A stretch of DNA of 64,000 nt from Bacillus proteolyticus (GCF_001884065.1 NZ_MACH01000092.1:248001-312000), one strand, 5' to 3'. Shown: positions 26,705 through 35,592, counted from the first letter of the stretch. Translations and numbers: made by a program. The notes: generated by a model from the letters alone, not told the origin.

Positions 26705-27133
26705 ATGCCCCTTATTCCATACAACGAAAGCGACGTTGATTTACTCGCTCGATTAATTCGTGCTGAAGCTGAGGGCGAAGGACGACAAGGTGAACAACTT
26801 GTTGGATGTGTTGTCGTAAATCGTGTGTTTTGTGATTGTTTAGATTTTAAAGAGCTTCGATCTGTGCGTGATGCAGTATATCAAAGCCCTGGCGGATTCG
26901 AAGCGGTTCAATACGGATACTTTTATCAACGTGCCCGTGAATCAGAAAAAGAAATCGCAAGAAAAGTTTTACAAGGTGAATGGCGCTGGCCAGCACGATG
27001 GGCTCTTTGGTATTTTCGTCCAGTTGGAGCTTGTCCATCCGAGTGGTATAATCAGCCGTTTGCAGGACAATTTAAAAGTCATTGCTTTTACGAACCAAGT
27101 GGTGATGAATGTCCAAAAATGTATTCAAGATAG
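26705..27133 (+). CDS. cwlJ: Spore cortex-lytic enzyme CwlJ-like
   Basis: CwlJ degrades spore cortex peptidoglycan during germination, notably in response to Ca-dipicolinate. The 142-residue product has no signal peptide, as expected for a protein delivered to the coat from the mother cell. It has the Hydrolase_2 fold with catalytic Glu21 in 'LIRAEAEGEGRQG', 'YFYQRARESE' and 'WYNQPFAGQFKSHCFY', all matching B. subtilis CwlJ in order and length. The gene stands alone with no gerQ next to it, so it may be the second CwlJ of the B. cereus group. The start follows AAAGGTGG. Confidence 0.9.
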   Translation: MPLIPYNESDVDLLARLIRAEAEGEGRQGEQLVGCVVVNRVFCDCLDFKELRSVRDAVYQSPGGFEAVQYGYFYQRARESEKEIARKVLQGEWRWPARWALWYFRPVGACPSEWYNQPFAGQFKSHCFYEPSGDECPKMYSR

Positions 27134-27140
27134 TAAAAAT

Positions 27141-27186
27141 TAAGCAACGCAAGTACTTATTCTATTGAGTACTTGCGTTGCTTTTA
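27141..27186. terminator. Strong bidirectional terminator
   Basis: A perfect 16-base inverted repeat (AAGCAACGCAAGTACT and its complement) is followed by TTTT. It separates cwlJ from the converging lysyl-tRNA synthetase gene. Confidence 0.9.
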
Positions 27187-27194
27187 ACTATCTT

Positions 27195-28748
27195 TTAGAA
27201 ATCTAATAATGTGACGAATTTTCTGGCGCCTACTACATGTATTAATAACGGTATACGTGGACCACTTGATTGATTCATAATGAGCCTATATATAACGGTA
27301 AATAATTGTTTTTGATTTTCTTTCATTATTTTTTTATTTTCATGATGACAAATCGTATACAATTGCTCCATTAGTTTAGAATGATCGTTATTAGAACGAA
27401 GTATTTTACAAACTTCTACTAGCCATTTTTTCTGCCTTTCATCTAATGTGTTATAAAACTCCGTATTTTTCTCTTTATTTACCGCAATTATTTTTTTAGA
27501 TTGAAAGTTTCTTATCCAATACTCTGCACGATTACTTATCGCTATCATTTCAGGTAATCCATAGCACCTATCTATTTTCTCTAATATATCTTGTAAAATA
27601 GACGAATCAAAATTTAATAACGGTAAAGTTCCTGCTACTTGATTAAACTTTGGATACTCTTTAAATCGGCTATCAAGTCTAGAAAGTTTAATTGCATCAA
27701 ATAAATCTTCATTTTTGATTGTTTTATTTTCATAACTGTCCTTCAATCTCTCATACTCTGTATAATTGCGAATCACATCTTCATCAAGTCCAATATGAAA
27801 AGCTGCATCAGGCTTATATTTTGCAAACATAAACAGAATTACTTCTGGTACATACACTTTTAATAAGTCGCTAGGTGTAATTCTATTCCCTGAAGAACTG
27901 GACATTTTTTCATGATGCCCTTTAATTCCAATGAAATCATAAGCAACGTATTGAGGGGCTTCACAACTGAATATTTTCCTTGCAATTTCTTTTGATACAT
28001 TATAACTACCTGTTTCCGATGAATGATCTCTCCCACCCGGTTCGAAAATTACATCCTCTATCATCCATCTCATCGGCCAATCGATTTTCCAATTCAGTTT
28101 CATTTGATTTGTATTTAATACGGATAATTTATTTTGATTTCCACATTCACAGTCATATCGAACTGTTTTTAGTACTTCATCAAAATGTGTAATAGTTGTT
28201 GCATCTTTCCCGCAGCTCTCACAATATAACGTAACGGGATAAAAGTTTTCTCTATCCTCTTCTCGGTGTATTCCTGTTTTAAAACCCATTAAAATATCAT
28301 ATATTTCTTTTCTTTTATACAAAGACTCTATTATGTTTTCGTTATACCTTCCGCTTCTATATTCAGCATGTTGATAAATAAATTCTACTTCAATTCCAAA
28401 TGCTTGAAGCGATTCCTCAAACTCTTTTTCAAAATGCTCTGCGTACGAATTATGACACCCATACGGATCAGGAATATCACAGTATGGCATACCAATATAT
28501 TTTGCAAAAGAAGGATCAATATTTTTGGGAACTTTTCTAAACCTGTCATAATCATCCCATGAAAATATAAAACGAGTCTTTTTCCCTAAATCTTGAAGCG
28601 ACCTTACAACAAAATAAGTCGTTACTATTTCACGAAAGTTACCAATATGAACCGAACCAGATGGACTAATTCCAGATGCGCAAACAAAAGTTTCTTTGTT
28701 GGGATGTTTTCTAATTAATTTATGTGCCACTTCATACGCCCAATGCAT
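27195..28748 (-). CDS. lysK: Class I lysyl-tRNA synthetase
   Basis: This is the archaeal-type LysRS1, which charges tRNA with lysine and is unrelated to the class II LysS of most bacteria. The 517-residue protein has the class I signatures: HIGN at residues 34-37 ('ISPSGSVHIGNFREI') and KMSSS at 281-285. A four-cysteine zinc site (CESCG ... CECG) lies near residues 176-203. The B. cereus group carries both types, and LysRS1 there is reported to act with LysRS2 on a special tRNA. A lysine T-box leader precedes it, so expression should rise when tRNA-Lys is uncharged. Confidence 0.95.
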   Translation of the reverse strand: MHWAYEVAHKLIRKHPNKETFVCASGISPSGSVHIGNFREIVTTYFVVRSLQDLGKKTRFIFSWDDYDRFRKVPKNIDPSFAKYIGMPYCDIPDPYGCHNSYAEHFEKEFEESLQAFGIEVEFIYQHAEYRSGRYNENIIESLYKRKEIYDILMGFKTGIHREEDRENFYPVTLYCESCGKDATTITHFDEVLKTVRYDCECGNQNKLSVLNTNQMKLNWKIDWPMRWMIEDVIFEPGGRDHSSETGSYNVSKEIARKIFSCEAPQYVAYDFIGIKGHHEKMSSSSGNRITPSDLLKVYVPEVILFMFAKYKPDAAFHIGLDEDVIRNYTEYERLKDSYENKTIKNEDLFDAIKLSRLDSRFKEYPKFNQVAGTLPLLNFDSSILQDILEKIDRCYGLPEMIAISNRAEYWIRNFQSKKIIAVNKEKNTEFYNTLDERQKKWLVEVCKILRSNNDHSKLMEQLYTICHHENKKIMKENQKQLFTVIYRLIMNQSSGPRIPLLIHVVGARKFVTLLDF

Positions 28749-28796
28749 ATACTCACCTCAATTGTATTTTTGTTTTCACATTTTCAGTTTTATACA

Positions 28797-29095
28797 ATAA
28801 AAAACTCCCACCCCCAAGATTATTAATCTTGAGGACGAGAGTTATTAGCTTCGCGGTACCACCTCAGTTTGTTAATACGTCACCATATTAACCTTTTCAG
28901 GTACGGCAAAATATGCTTATACCCTATCTCTATAACGGGAGAACCCGTCGCACCATCCCTAAACAAATTAGTTCCTTGCGCAGCTCCAAGTCTTTTTTCG
29001 TTAAGATGTTTAACCGCTCTTTCTCAGCTACCAGAGCTCTCTGTATGTATTCATTCTTAACTACTCTTCTCTTCAATGCCATTTTGAATATTAGT
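28797..29095 (-). ncRNA. T-box leader of lysK
   Basis: About 300 bases upstream of lysK carry a T-box leader. The T-box core AGGTGGTACCGCG (28855-28867) pairs in the antiterminator. The distal stem I has the AGAG/GGTAGCTGAGA pattern. A run of A (AACGAAAAAAGAC) on the 3' side of stem I is where a lysine AAA specifier would lie. The specifier position is inferred, not folded. T-box control of class I LysRS in B. cereus is established knowledge. Confidence 0.9.
28798..28843 (-). terminator. T-box terminator of lysK
   Basis: A long stem (AACTCTCGTCCTCAAGATT paired with its near-complement ending GGGAGTT) is followed by TTTTTT on the minus strand. It competes with the T-box antiterminator just upstream. 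Confidence 0.88.
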
Positions 29096-29163
29096 TTTTA
29101 CATATGATAATTTATAACGAATACATTGTCAAATTTTTCTGAACGAAAACAAATAGCATATAA

Positions 29164-29328
29164 CTATCTAAAAAAATGTTTTATCGCTTCCAGTTGAATT
29201 TTATGACTACATTCATTACAACAATATTTCCCCTCCGGATTTCTCTTGAATTCCCTATATTTTCCGCTTCCTTCGTATACGCGAAATACATTTTTACATG
29301 AAAAACAGACAATTTCATAAAACATCAT
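29164..29328 (-). CDS. Small zinc-ribbon protein (DUF2197-like)
   Basis: The product is a 54-residue protein with two Cys pairs, CFSC and CCNEC, that could hold a zinc ion, ending in 'HKIQLEAIKHFFR'. It resembles the DUF2197 family of short Bacillus proteins of unknown role; that name is from memory of the pattern. The start is placed at 29328 because GGAGGG lies eight bases before it, with ATGs at 29334 and 29346 as alternatives. It is a single-gene unit. Confidence 0.65.
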   Translation of the reverse strand: MMFYEIVCFSCKNVFRVYEGSGKYREFKRNPEGKYCCNECSHKIQLEAIKHFFR

Positions 29329-29483
29329 ATGCATTTCCCTCCCCATGGCTATACGCTATTTTCGAATTACGTGATAAGGCCCTCTTTTCTTACACTGGAA
29401 ATCTTAATTTCATTTCAGTGAAAGGTTTACCTCTCGTCTTATCGAACTTTATATATAGCTTTAATGAATAGAGGTGAAACATA

Positions 29484-30386
29484 TTGCTCAGAAATATAGA
29501 ATTAGTCGTTGATGCTAAGGCGAATTTAGGGGAAGGTCCTTGCTGGGATGAGAAGAAACAATTATTATACTGGGTTGATATTATCGAGAAAAAATTATGT
29601 CTTTATAATCCTGTTAAAAAAACAAACCGAGCAATCACTCTCGACCAACAAATCGGTTGTGTTGTTCCATATACGAACGATGAAGTTTTAGTAGCAATGG
29701 AACAAGGCTTTTATTCTCTTAATCTTGACACAAAAATACTTACACATATTTATGACCCTGAACCAGATTTATTAGAAAATCGCTTTAACGATGGAAAATG
29801 CGATCCAGCTGGCCGCTTTTGGGCGGGCACTACAGACTTATACGGTATTAATGCTGCTGGTTCCTTGTATTGTTTAAACAATAATTTCAACGTAGATAAA
29901 AAAGTTGCACATGTAAATACGTCAAATGGTATAGCTTGGTCCCCTGATCATACATTTCTTTATTTCATTGATACACCTACAAAAAAAGTAGTCCGTTTTC
30001 ATTATGATATACATACTGGTGTAATTAGCAATCCAACAGATGTTATCATCTTCCCTGAAAATGAAGGTATACCCGATGGCATGACAATTGATGTAGAAGG
30101 TTGTTTATGGATTGCACATTGGGGAGGCTCGAAGATTACTAGATGGAATCCCTTTACTGGAAAACAGATTTTAAGTATTCCGATTCCTGCTTTATATGTT
30201 ACGTCGTGTACTTTTGGAGGACCTAATTTGACCGATTTATATATCACAACAGCCCGAACAAGAATGACGGATGCGGAATTAAAACAGTACCCACATGCTG
30301 GTGGTATATTTCGAATTCAAATGAATGTCAAAGGTTGTCCAACCTATTCATTTCGCCATGAAACTATTGGAGCTGAAACACTATGA
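29484..30386 (+). CDS. SMP-30/gluconolactonase-family protein
   Basis: The 300-residue six-bladed beta-propeller protein probably hydrolyses a sugar lactone. The metal-binding residues of the family are visible: Glu17 in GEGPCWDE, Asn in 'NTSNGIAWSPD' and Asp in 'GIPDGMTIDVEGCLW'. 'RFNDGKCDPAGRFWAGT' is the usual substrate-side loop. The start is TTG at 29484 after AGAGGTGAAACATA. It overlaps the following methyltransferase gene by four bases (ATGA), so the two are translationally coupled. Confidence 0.9.
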   Translation: MLRNIELVVDAKANLGEGPCWDEKKQLLYWVDIIEKKLCLYNPVKKTNRAITLDQQIGCVVPYTNDEVLVAMEQGFYSLNLDTKILTHIYDPEPDLLENRFNDGKCDPAGRFWAGTTDLYGINAAGSLYCLNNNFNVDKKVAHVNTSNGIAWSPDHTFLYFIDTPTKKVVRFHYDIHTGVISNPTDVIIFPENEGIPDGMTIDVEGCLWIAHWGGSKITRWNPFTGKQILSIPIPALYVTSCTFGGPNLTDLYITTARTRMTDAELKQYPHAGGIFRIQMNVKGCPTYSFRHETIGAETL

Positions 30387-31087
30387 ACAGAATCGATTAC
30401 ATAAGACAAGAAGAGAAAAAATATCACGATCTTTGCTATGATCAATATAAATTATTCGAAGCTGGATCTTGGCTTTATAAACCCGTTAAAACAGTTTTGG
30501 ACATGCTGAACTATTTTGAAGGACAGAAAGAGCTACAAATACTTGACCTTGGCTCTGGTGTCGGTAGAAACGGTATTCCGATTGCACAAAAAATCACGAA
30601 TAGTGGCGGCACTGTTACTTGTGTTGATCTACTCGATTCGGCTTTAACGAAGTTACAAGTTTATAGCAAAGAATATGGTGTATTTGAATACATAAAAACG
30701 GAACAAGCAGCAATTGAAGACTACTATATTGCTCCTAATACTTATGACTACATCGTTGCAGTATCAAGTTTAGAACATGTCAGATCAATAGACGATTTTA
30801 AAAAAGTACTTCACTCTATGGAAAATGGGACAAAGAGTGGTGGTATCAATTGTTTAATAGTTAACTCTAACATTCAAGAAATTGACTTGGAAACGAATCA
30901 AGAATTAGATGCTTTAATTGAAATTGACCTTTCTACGGAAGAAATGATACGTACACTAAAATGCGTTTATACCGAATGGCAAAAAGTAAAAGTTGAAATA
31001 AAAAGTTTAGCGTATGATATTCTACGAAACGGTACACACATTCAATTAAATACGAATGCGATTACTTTTGTCATGCAAAAATTGTAG
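30383..31087 (+). CDS. SAM-dependent methyltransferase
   Basis: The 234-residue protein has a Rossmann-type methyltransferase fold: motif I 'LQILDLGSGVGRNGIPIA', the acidic end of the second strand (TCVDLL), and 'YDYIVAVSSLEHVRSI' as motif IV. The substrate is unknown. It is coupled to the lactonase-like gene by an ATGA overlap, an unusual pairing that suggests a shared small-molecule substrate (inference). Confidence 0.85.
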   Translation: MNRIDYIRQEEKKYHDLCYDQYKLFEAGSWLYKPVKTVLDMLNYFEGQKELQILDLGSGVGRNGIPIAQKITNSGGTVTCVDLLDSALTKLQVYSKEYGVFEYIKTEQAAIEDYYIAPNTYDYIVAVSSLEHVRSIDDFKKVLHSMENGTKSGGINCLIVNSNIQEIDLETNQELDALIEIDLSTEEMIRTLKCVYTEWQKVKVEIKSLAYDILRNGTHIQLNTNAITFVMQKL

Positions 31088-31090
31088 TTT

Positions 31091-31134
31091 ATATGAGTGG
31101 TGACAATTTTCTTTTTAAGTCACCACTCGTATAT
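31091..31134. terminator. Hairpin between converging genes
   Basis: GAGTGGTGAC and GTCACCACTC form a perfect 10-base stem (extended by ATAT/ATAT), just past the methyltransferase stop and before the end of the converging oxidoreductase gene. The T run is short, but the stem is strong. Confidence 0.7.
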
Positions 31135-31145
31135 TTATGTAAACA

Positions 31146-32072
31146 TCATTCCATTGTAATTACAATTTTCCCTCTAGTATGCTGACTTTCACTCAAAATA
31201 TGAGCTTCTCTAATTCCTTTTTCATTAAACGGAACAACCTTACTAATGATTGGTTTAATTTTTTCAGCTTGAATCAAACCTGATAATTCGTATAATTGCT
31301 TTCCGCTTGGTTTTAACCATAAAAATCCTGATTTTATTCCTTGTACTTCATGTACCGGTTCATGAACGATAGAAACTAGAACACCACTAGGCTTAATAAT
31401 TTGAAAACTTTTCTCTTGTACTTCTCCGCCGATTGTATCTAACACAATATCATAATCCGATAGTAGCTCTTCAAATTTATCTTTTTTATAATCAATGATG
31501 AGGTCAGCACCTAAAGACTTTAAAAACTCTTCATTTTTACTACTTGCAGTTGTAGCGACAAAGGCCCCAAATGATTTCGCGATTTGAATTGCAAAACTAC
31601 CTACTCCACCAGCTCCAGCATGAATTAATACTCGATCATTTTCTTTTATTAGTGCGTAATCAACAAGACTTTGCCAAGCTGTTAGTCCTGCAAGAGGTAT
31701 AGACGCAGCTTCTTCAAAACTAATATTATTTGGCATGTAAGCTACTAAATCTGATTTTACTGTAATGTATTCAGCATAGGAGCCTTTCCCTATATTTTCT
31801 GGTTTCGTAAACACTTTATCTCCTATTTTGAAATGGTCCACATCTTCTCCAACTTCTTCAATTACTCCAGCAACATCTAAACCTAATATTATTGGAAATG
31901 AAAATAGCAGCTTCTCTTGTAATTCTCCCTTTCTTATTTTCCAATCAACAGGATTAACAGATGTTGCGTGTATGCGTATTAATACTTCATTACACTTAAT
32001 AACCGGATTTGGAACTTGTCTTTCTTGTAATTTTTCAACACTACCATATTGATCAATAATAATTGCTTTCAT
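31146..32072 (-). CDS. NADP-dependent medium-chain oxidoreductase (quinone reductase-like)
   Basis: The 308-residue protein has the MDR layout: an N-terminal GroES-like domain ('EVLIRIHATSVNPVDWKIRKG', quoted in part as ATSVNPVDWKIRKG) and a cofactor domain with 'RVLIHAGAGGVGSFAIQIAK'. The zinc ligands of true alcohol dehydrogenases are missing, so this is a zinc-free quinone or enone reductase type. The start follows AAGGAGGAGAGGAA. It is a single-gene unit. Confidence 0.9.
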   Translation of the reverse strand: MKAIIIDQYGSVEKLQERQVPNPVIKCNEVLIRIHATSVNPVDWKIRKGELQEKLLFSFPIILGLDVAGVIEEVGEDVDHFKIGDKVFTKPENIGKGSYAEYITVKSDLVAYMPNNISFEEAASIPLAGLTAWQSLVDYALIKENDRVLIHAGAGGVGSFAIQIAKSFGAFVATTASSKNEEFLKSLGADLIIDYKKDKFEELLSDYDIVLDTIGGEVQEKSFQIIKPSGVLVSIVHEPVHEVQGIKSGFLWLKPSGKQLYELSGLIQAEKIKPIISKVVPFNEKGIREAHILSESQHTRGKIVITME

Positions 32073-32292
32073 TTCCTCTCCTCCTTTCTGTTAATTTTAA
32101 TAACTAACAATTATTTTTCAAAATTTTTCGTCTCAAATGATAATAAATATGTTTGGAGGTGATATTTATCTCTACTAATTAAGTATTATGAGTGCAAAAA
32201 GCATGTACCTAACTTTAATACAATTTAGTTTCCGGATAAGAAACAACAAAAGTTATATTTTCTTTAATTTTTAATGAAACGGAGAGTGTACT

Positions 32293-33150
32293 ATGAATGA
32301 ACAAGTTTTCAAAGTAAACGGTATTGATTTATGTACAGAAAGCTTTGGCAACCCTAATAACCCAGCAATATTATTAATTATGGGAGCTACGTGTTCAATG
32401 GTTTATTGGGATGAAGAATTTTGTGAAAGGTTAGCTAGCACAGGGAGATTTGTCATTCGCTATGATAACCGTGATGTTGGGCGCTCTATTACATATGAGC
32501 CTGGGACTTCCAATTACACTGTAGCAGACATGGCTGAAGATGCAATCGGGGTGCTCGATGCGTATCATATTGACAAGGCACACCTTCTGGGCATGTCATT
32601 AGGAGGTATGATTGCTCAAATTGCTGCAATAAAACACCCAGGAAGAATATTAACCTTAACATTACTAGCAACAAGCGTTATTGGATCTGATAACAATACT
32701 CGTGATTTGCCTCCAATGGATGAAAGAATTTTGACACATCATGCTAATGGTGTGAATTTAGATTGGACAAATAAAGATGTTATAGCGAAATATTTAGTTA
32801 CAGGATCACGTCTACTCTGTGGATCAAAGCGTATATTTAATGAAGCAAGAACTTTGAAACAAGTAAAACAAGAAATAGAACGTGCTAACAATCTATTAAG
32901 TATGTTTAATCACGCCCTCCTAACAGGTGATGATTCTTATGAGGGTATACTTAAATCAATTCTGGTACCAACTTTAGTAATTCATGGTACGGACGATAGA
33001 GCTCTTCCACTTGAACATGGACTCGCACTTATTGAAGAAATTCCGAACTCAAAGCTATTAACCCTTGAAGGTACAGGACATGAGAATCACCCCGATGACT
33101 GGGATAAAATTATTGAAGCAGTTTCAGAACATATATCCTATATAAGATAA
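32293..33150 (+). CDS. Alpha/beta hydrolase
   Basis: The 285-residue hydrolase has 'YDNRDVGRS' after the oxyanion strand, nucleophile Ser102 in 'LLGMSLGGMIAQI', an acid in 'VIHGTDDRALP' and His in 'LEGTGHENHP'. This pattern is found in esterases of the RdmC/aclacinomycin-methylesterase type, but the substrate is unknown. The start follows ACGGAGAGTG. A strong terminator and a bcr1 element lie directly downstream. Confidence 0.88.
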   Translation: MNEQVFKVNGIDLCTESFGNPNNPAILLIMGATCSMVYWDEEFCERLASTGRFVIRYDNRDVGRSITYEPGTSNYTVADMAEDAIGVLDAYHIDKAHLLGMSLGGMIAQIAAIKHPGRILTLTLLATSVIGSDNNTRDLPPMDERILTHHANGVNLDWTNKDVIAKYLVTGSRLLCGSKRIFNEARTLKQVKQEIERANNLLSMFNHALLTGDDSYEGILKSILVPTLVIHGTDDRALPLEHGLALIEEIPNSKLLTLEGTGHENHPDDWDKIIEAVSEHISYIR

Positions 33151-33161
33151 GGATAACTTTT

Positions 33162-33192
33162 AGAAGGGGCACAAATTGTTTTGTCCCCTTCT
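33162..33192 (+). terminator. Terminator after the hydrolase gene
   Basis: AGAAGGGGCACAAA and its near-complement ending CCCCTTCT form a stem directly after the hydrolase stop. The bcr1 element begins two bases further on, so the hairpin lies right at its insertion point. Confidence 0.7.
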
Positions 33193-33193
33193 A

Positions 33194-33348
33194 TTTATCC
33201 CGCTATTTGTGGGCAGTAAAACTCCCACCTCAAAATTCGGCTGAAACAAAGAAGTTAGGTGGAAGCCCTGCTGCCCATAAACACCCAATTCGTGAGGGCT
33301 AATAATCAGTGGGGATGAACCCCCCCACTGATTATAGTTTCACTTTAT
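33194..33348 (-). repeat. Full-length bcr1 element
   Basis: This segment is exactly 155 bases counted from TTTAT (33194-33198) to TTTAT (33344-33348). That matches the published length and flanking motif of bcr1, an interspersed repeat specific to the B. cereus group that behaves like a mobile element. It contains internal inverted repeats, for example ATAATCAGTGGGG with CCCCACTGATTAT, and TGTGGGCAG with CTGCCCATA. A diverged copy in the opposite orientation lies at 11110-11256. The identification is by length, ends and remembered description, not by alignment. Confidence 0.85.
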
Positions 33349-33426
33349 AGATATTACGATACAATAACAAAAGCCCATCACTGCATTCCTATGTATAGTG
33401 ATGGGCTCTACCTATTTTTTCTATGT

Positions 33427-33762
33427 TTAAAAAAATGGACAATCTAACTGATCAACAGATTCCCACGATTTTTTTTTTACATTTTCGGTGGATTTACTAG
33501 TTTCTAATGGTACGTTTTTAAATGGATTCATTTCAACTTTTAATAGAGATGAAGGTTCTACATATAAAGAAAAAACATGGCTACTTGGCAAGGTTTTTGA
33601 TACATCAATATCTCCTACTTGTTTAAATAATTGCTGGGCTGCAAAGAAAAAGAAATTAGTTGGATTAGATTGTTTATTAAGCCAAGCAATCATTTCAGGC
33701 GATACTGATTTATTAATATTAATTTTCACTCGATCACCACGTTTATATCGCCTAGATCGCAT
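33427..33762 (-). CDS. ParR-like adaptor of an actin-type segregation system
   Basis: The 111-residue basic protein starts 'MRSRRYKRGDRVKININKSV', fitting a short beta strand followed by helices ('SPEMIAWLNKQSN') as in ribbon-helix-helix ParR proteins. The tail is hydrophilic. It starts 11 bases after the stop of the ParM-like gene, the usual parM-parR order. The role as adaptor between filament and centromere is inferred mainly from that context. I see no parC-type direct repeats upstream of the pair. Confidence 0.65.
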   Translation of the reverse strand: MRSRRYKRGDRVKININKSVSPEMIAWLNKQSNPTNFFFFAAQQLFKQVGDIDVSKTLPSSHVFSLYVEPSSLLKVEMNPFKNVPLETSKSTENVKKKSWESVDQLDCPFF

Positions 33763-33773
33763 ACTTCCACCAA

Positions 33774-34943
33774 CTAACTTATCGTTAAGTTTGTAAACCC
33801 TAACTCTTTTTGCTTATGCTCTCTGTATTTTGGCGAGCATGTGTATACTAATAACCCACGAGCATTTGTAAATAACGGGTTATCTACAAAAATCACATTT
33901 TTCAAGCGTCCTTTTTGTTTTAAAATCATTTTCAAGCTATTTTTAATAATAACTGCGCCCCCACCATAAATAAATACATATGGATCGTCTTTCATATCAT
34001 CAATTTTGTTAATAATATCTGTTGCGACACGTGCAGCTAAACCTAAAAACGCTGGTTGCGATTCCTCAACTAACAATGCATTTCTCGGGTGTTTTTCATT
34101 TAAATAAATTTGGTTAAATTCTGTAATGCTATCAATTGTTTTCGTAGGATATTTCCGATTCCATCTTGTAATAATTTGTAGTAACGTTTCTTTTACACCG
34201 TACGATAACCCTTTACTTAATTGCGGACGGAAATTTACCCCTAACGAAACAACTTCTTCGGTTGTCCCTGCACCAATATCAAAAGATAATAATGTTTTAT
34301 CAACAAAATCAATTTCTGAAACTTGATTTTGTTCACATTCTATTTTATGTTTCACAACATTTCCTTCTTCATCATATACAATGCCCCACGTCCCAGAAGC
34401 GCCTTCAGGTAGGCATTTACAAAACTCAATAGAAACATTAATCGTAACATCCCGTCCGTTCGGATAATGGAAAACAACCTTATGATTTCCCATATAACGT
34501 TTTGCATTTTCAGCAGCGATTTCCTGTGTAATAAGCTGCATAGGAAGAGCGACCGATAAATCATAACGAATATTAATATGACTTGAAGTTGGACTTTGAC
34601 GCATAGCACTTATCGCTAAACCAGAAAGGATTGTAATAACCATTAATTCATCAGTAGACTTATTTGATTTCTTCTCCACCTCAGTACCTTTTAATTGATC
34701 TTGAATCACTTTTTCTCCAACGATGTATCGTACATTATTTAACATTAGCGATGGAGAACTAATGGTCACATCAATGTGATTCTCTAATTCTGATAATGAT
34801 ACATCTCCCTCATCTAACAGTCCTGTAGGCTCTCCTATATATAAAGAATAAATACTCGGGATAAAAATAGGGTCCTGCCCTTTCACCATTAACTTCAAAC
34901 CATTATTTCCTGCATCTGCACCAGCTTTTAAAAGTATAGACAT
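33774..34943 (-). CDS. ParM/StbA-family actin-like ATPase
   Basis: The 389-residue protein has the actin/Hsp70 nucleotide fold: phosphate-1 'ADAGNNGLKLMV', phosphate-2 'LLSFDIGAGTTEEVVSLG' and adenosine motif 'VFIYGGGAVII'. Such proteins form filaments that push plasmid copies apart. Here the gene is followed by a ParR-like gene and surrounded by chromosomal genes, so it is either a captured plasmid module or a chromosomal homologue with another job. The start at 34943 follows a run of G residues (TAGGGGGTAGTT). Confidence 0.88.
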   Translation of the reverse strand: MSILLKAGADAGNNGLKLMVKGQDPIFIPSIYSLYIGEPTGLLDEGDVSLSELENHIDVTISSPSLMLNNVRYIVGEKVIQDQLKGTEVEKKSNKSTDELMVITILSGLAISAMRQSPTSSHINIRYDLSVALPMQLITQEIAAENAKRYMGNHKVVFHYPNGRDVTINVSIEFCKCLPEGASGTWGIVYDEEGNVVKHKIECEQNQVSEIDFVDKTLLSFDIGAGTTEEVVSLGVNFRPQLSKGLSYGVKETLLQIITRWNRKYPTKTIDSITEFNQIYLNEKHPRNALLVEESQPAFLGLAARVATDIINKIDDMKDDPYVFIYGGGAVIIKNSLKMILKQKGRLKNVIFVDNPLFTNARGLLVYTCSPKYREHKQKELGFTNLTIS

Positions 34944-35152
34944 AACTACCCCCTAAATTAATCTGACATCCCTTCCAAATATATGCGAGCCTATTCTTTT
35001 ACATTCAAATGTAATGTAATTTTTTATTTATCTTTAAAACAAAATACTATATACCTTCACCTTTTGTGTAAAAAGTATTGGACACGAAACCTTTCCAATT
35101 TTATACTATGGATGTAAAGAGTTTTTTACAAAAGTGGAGGTGCAATTATATA

Positions 35153-35554
35153 TTGAATACTAAAAAAACTATTTTTGTAATCATAATTTTTTCTTTAATC
35201 GCTATACTTGTACATGGCACATACAAATACATAACTGAAGGTTCAATTTTGGGCGGGACGATTTTCACTGGTTCTTTAATACTTGGTAATTTAATTAATC
35301 ATATTACATGGGGAGATCCAAACGGAGTATCGGAAGAAAGTCAAGATGAGATGGGACAACAAATTACATATAAAAGCTTTAAAATTTCTTATTTTGTACT
35401 TATGTGTATGATGTTTCTTATATTAATATTTTCAGAAGGATTTTCATCCCTATTACTCGATGAAATAAAGAACCTTCCTCTATTTATAGCACTTTGCTCT
35501 TCATTCTTTATTTATCCTATCGTTGAACTTATTGTCGCAAAACAATATAAATAA
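35153..35554 (+). CDS. Uncharacterised four-helix membrane protein
   Basis: The 133-residue product has four hydrophobic segments and a short charged loop in the middle ('TWGDPNGVSEESQDEMG'). The start is TTG at 35153, nine bases after GTGGAGGTG; an upstream ATG at 35078 is open in frame but has no site. I do not recognise a named family. It is a single-gene unit closed by a strong terminator. Confidence 0.68.
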   Translation: MNTKKTIFVIIIFSLIAILVHGTYKYITEGSILGGTIFTGSLILGNLINHITWGDPNGVSEESQDEMGQQITYKSFKISYFVLMCMMFLILIFSEGFSSLLLDEIKNLPLFIALCSSFFIYPIVELIVAKQYK

Positions 35555-35592
35555 AAAAAGTGGTTTTCTGTAAATAGAAAACCACTTTTTTA
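35555..35592. terminator. Bidirectional terminator
   Basis: AAAAAAGTGGTTTTC and GAAAACCACTTTTTT make a near-perfect stem with A and T runs. It ends both the membrane-protein gene and the converging DUF1697 gene. Confidence 0.9.

Noticed and set aside
33427-34943. Prophage or integrated plasmid around the ParM pair
   Set aside because: No integrase, replication, packaging or mobilisation gene lies nearby, and both flanks hold ordinary chromosomal genes.
34944-35152. parC-type centromere upstream of the ParM-like gene
   Set aside because: I looked for direct repeats and found none that are convincing.
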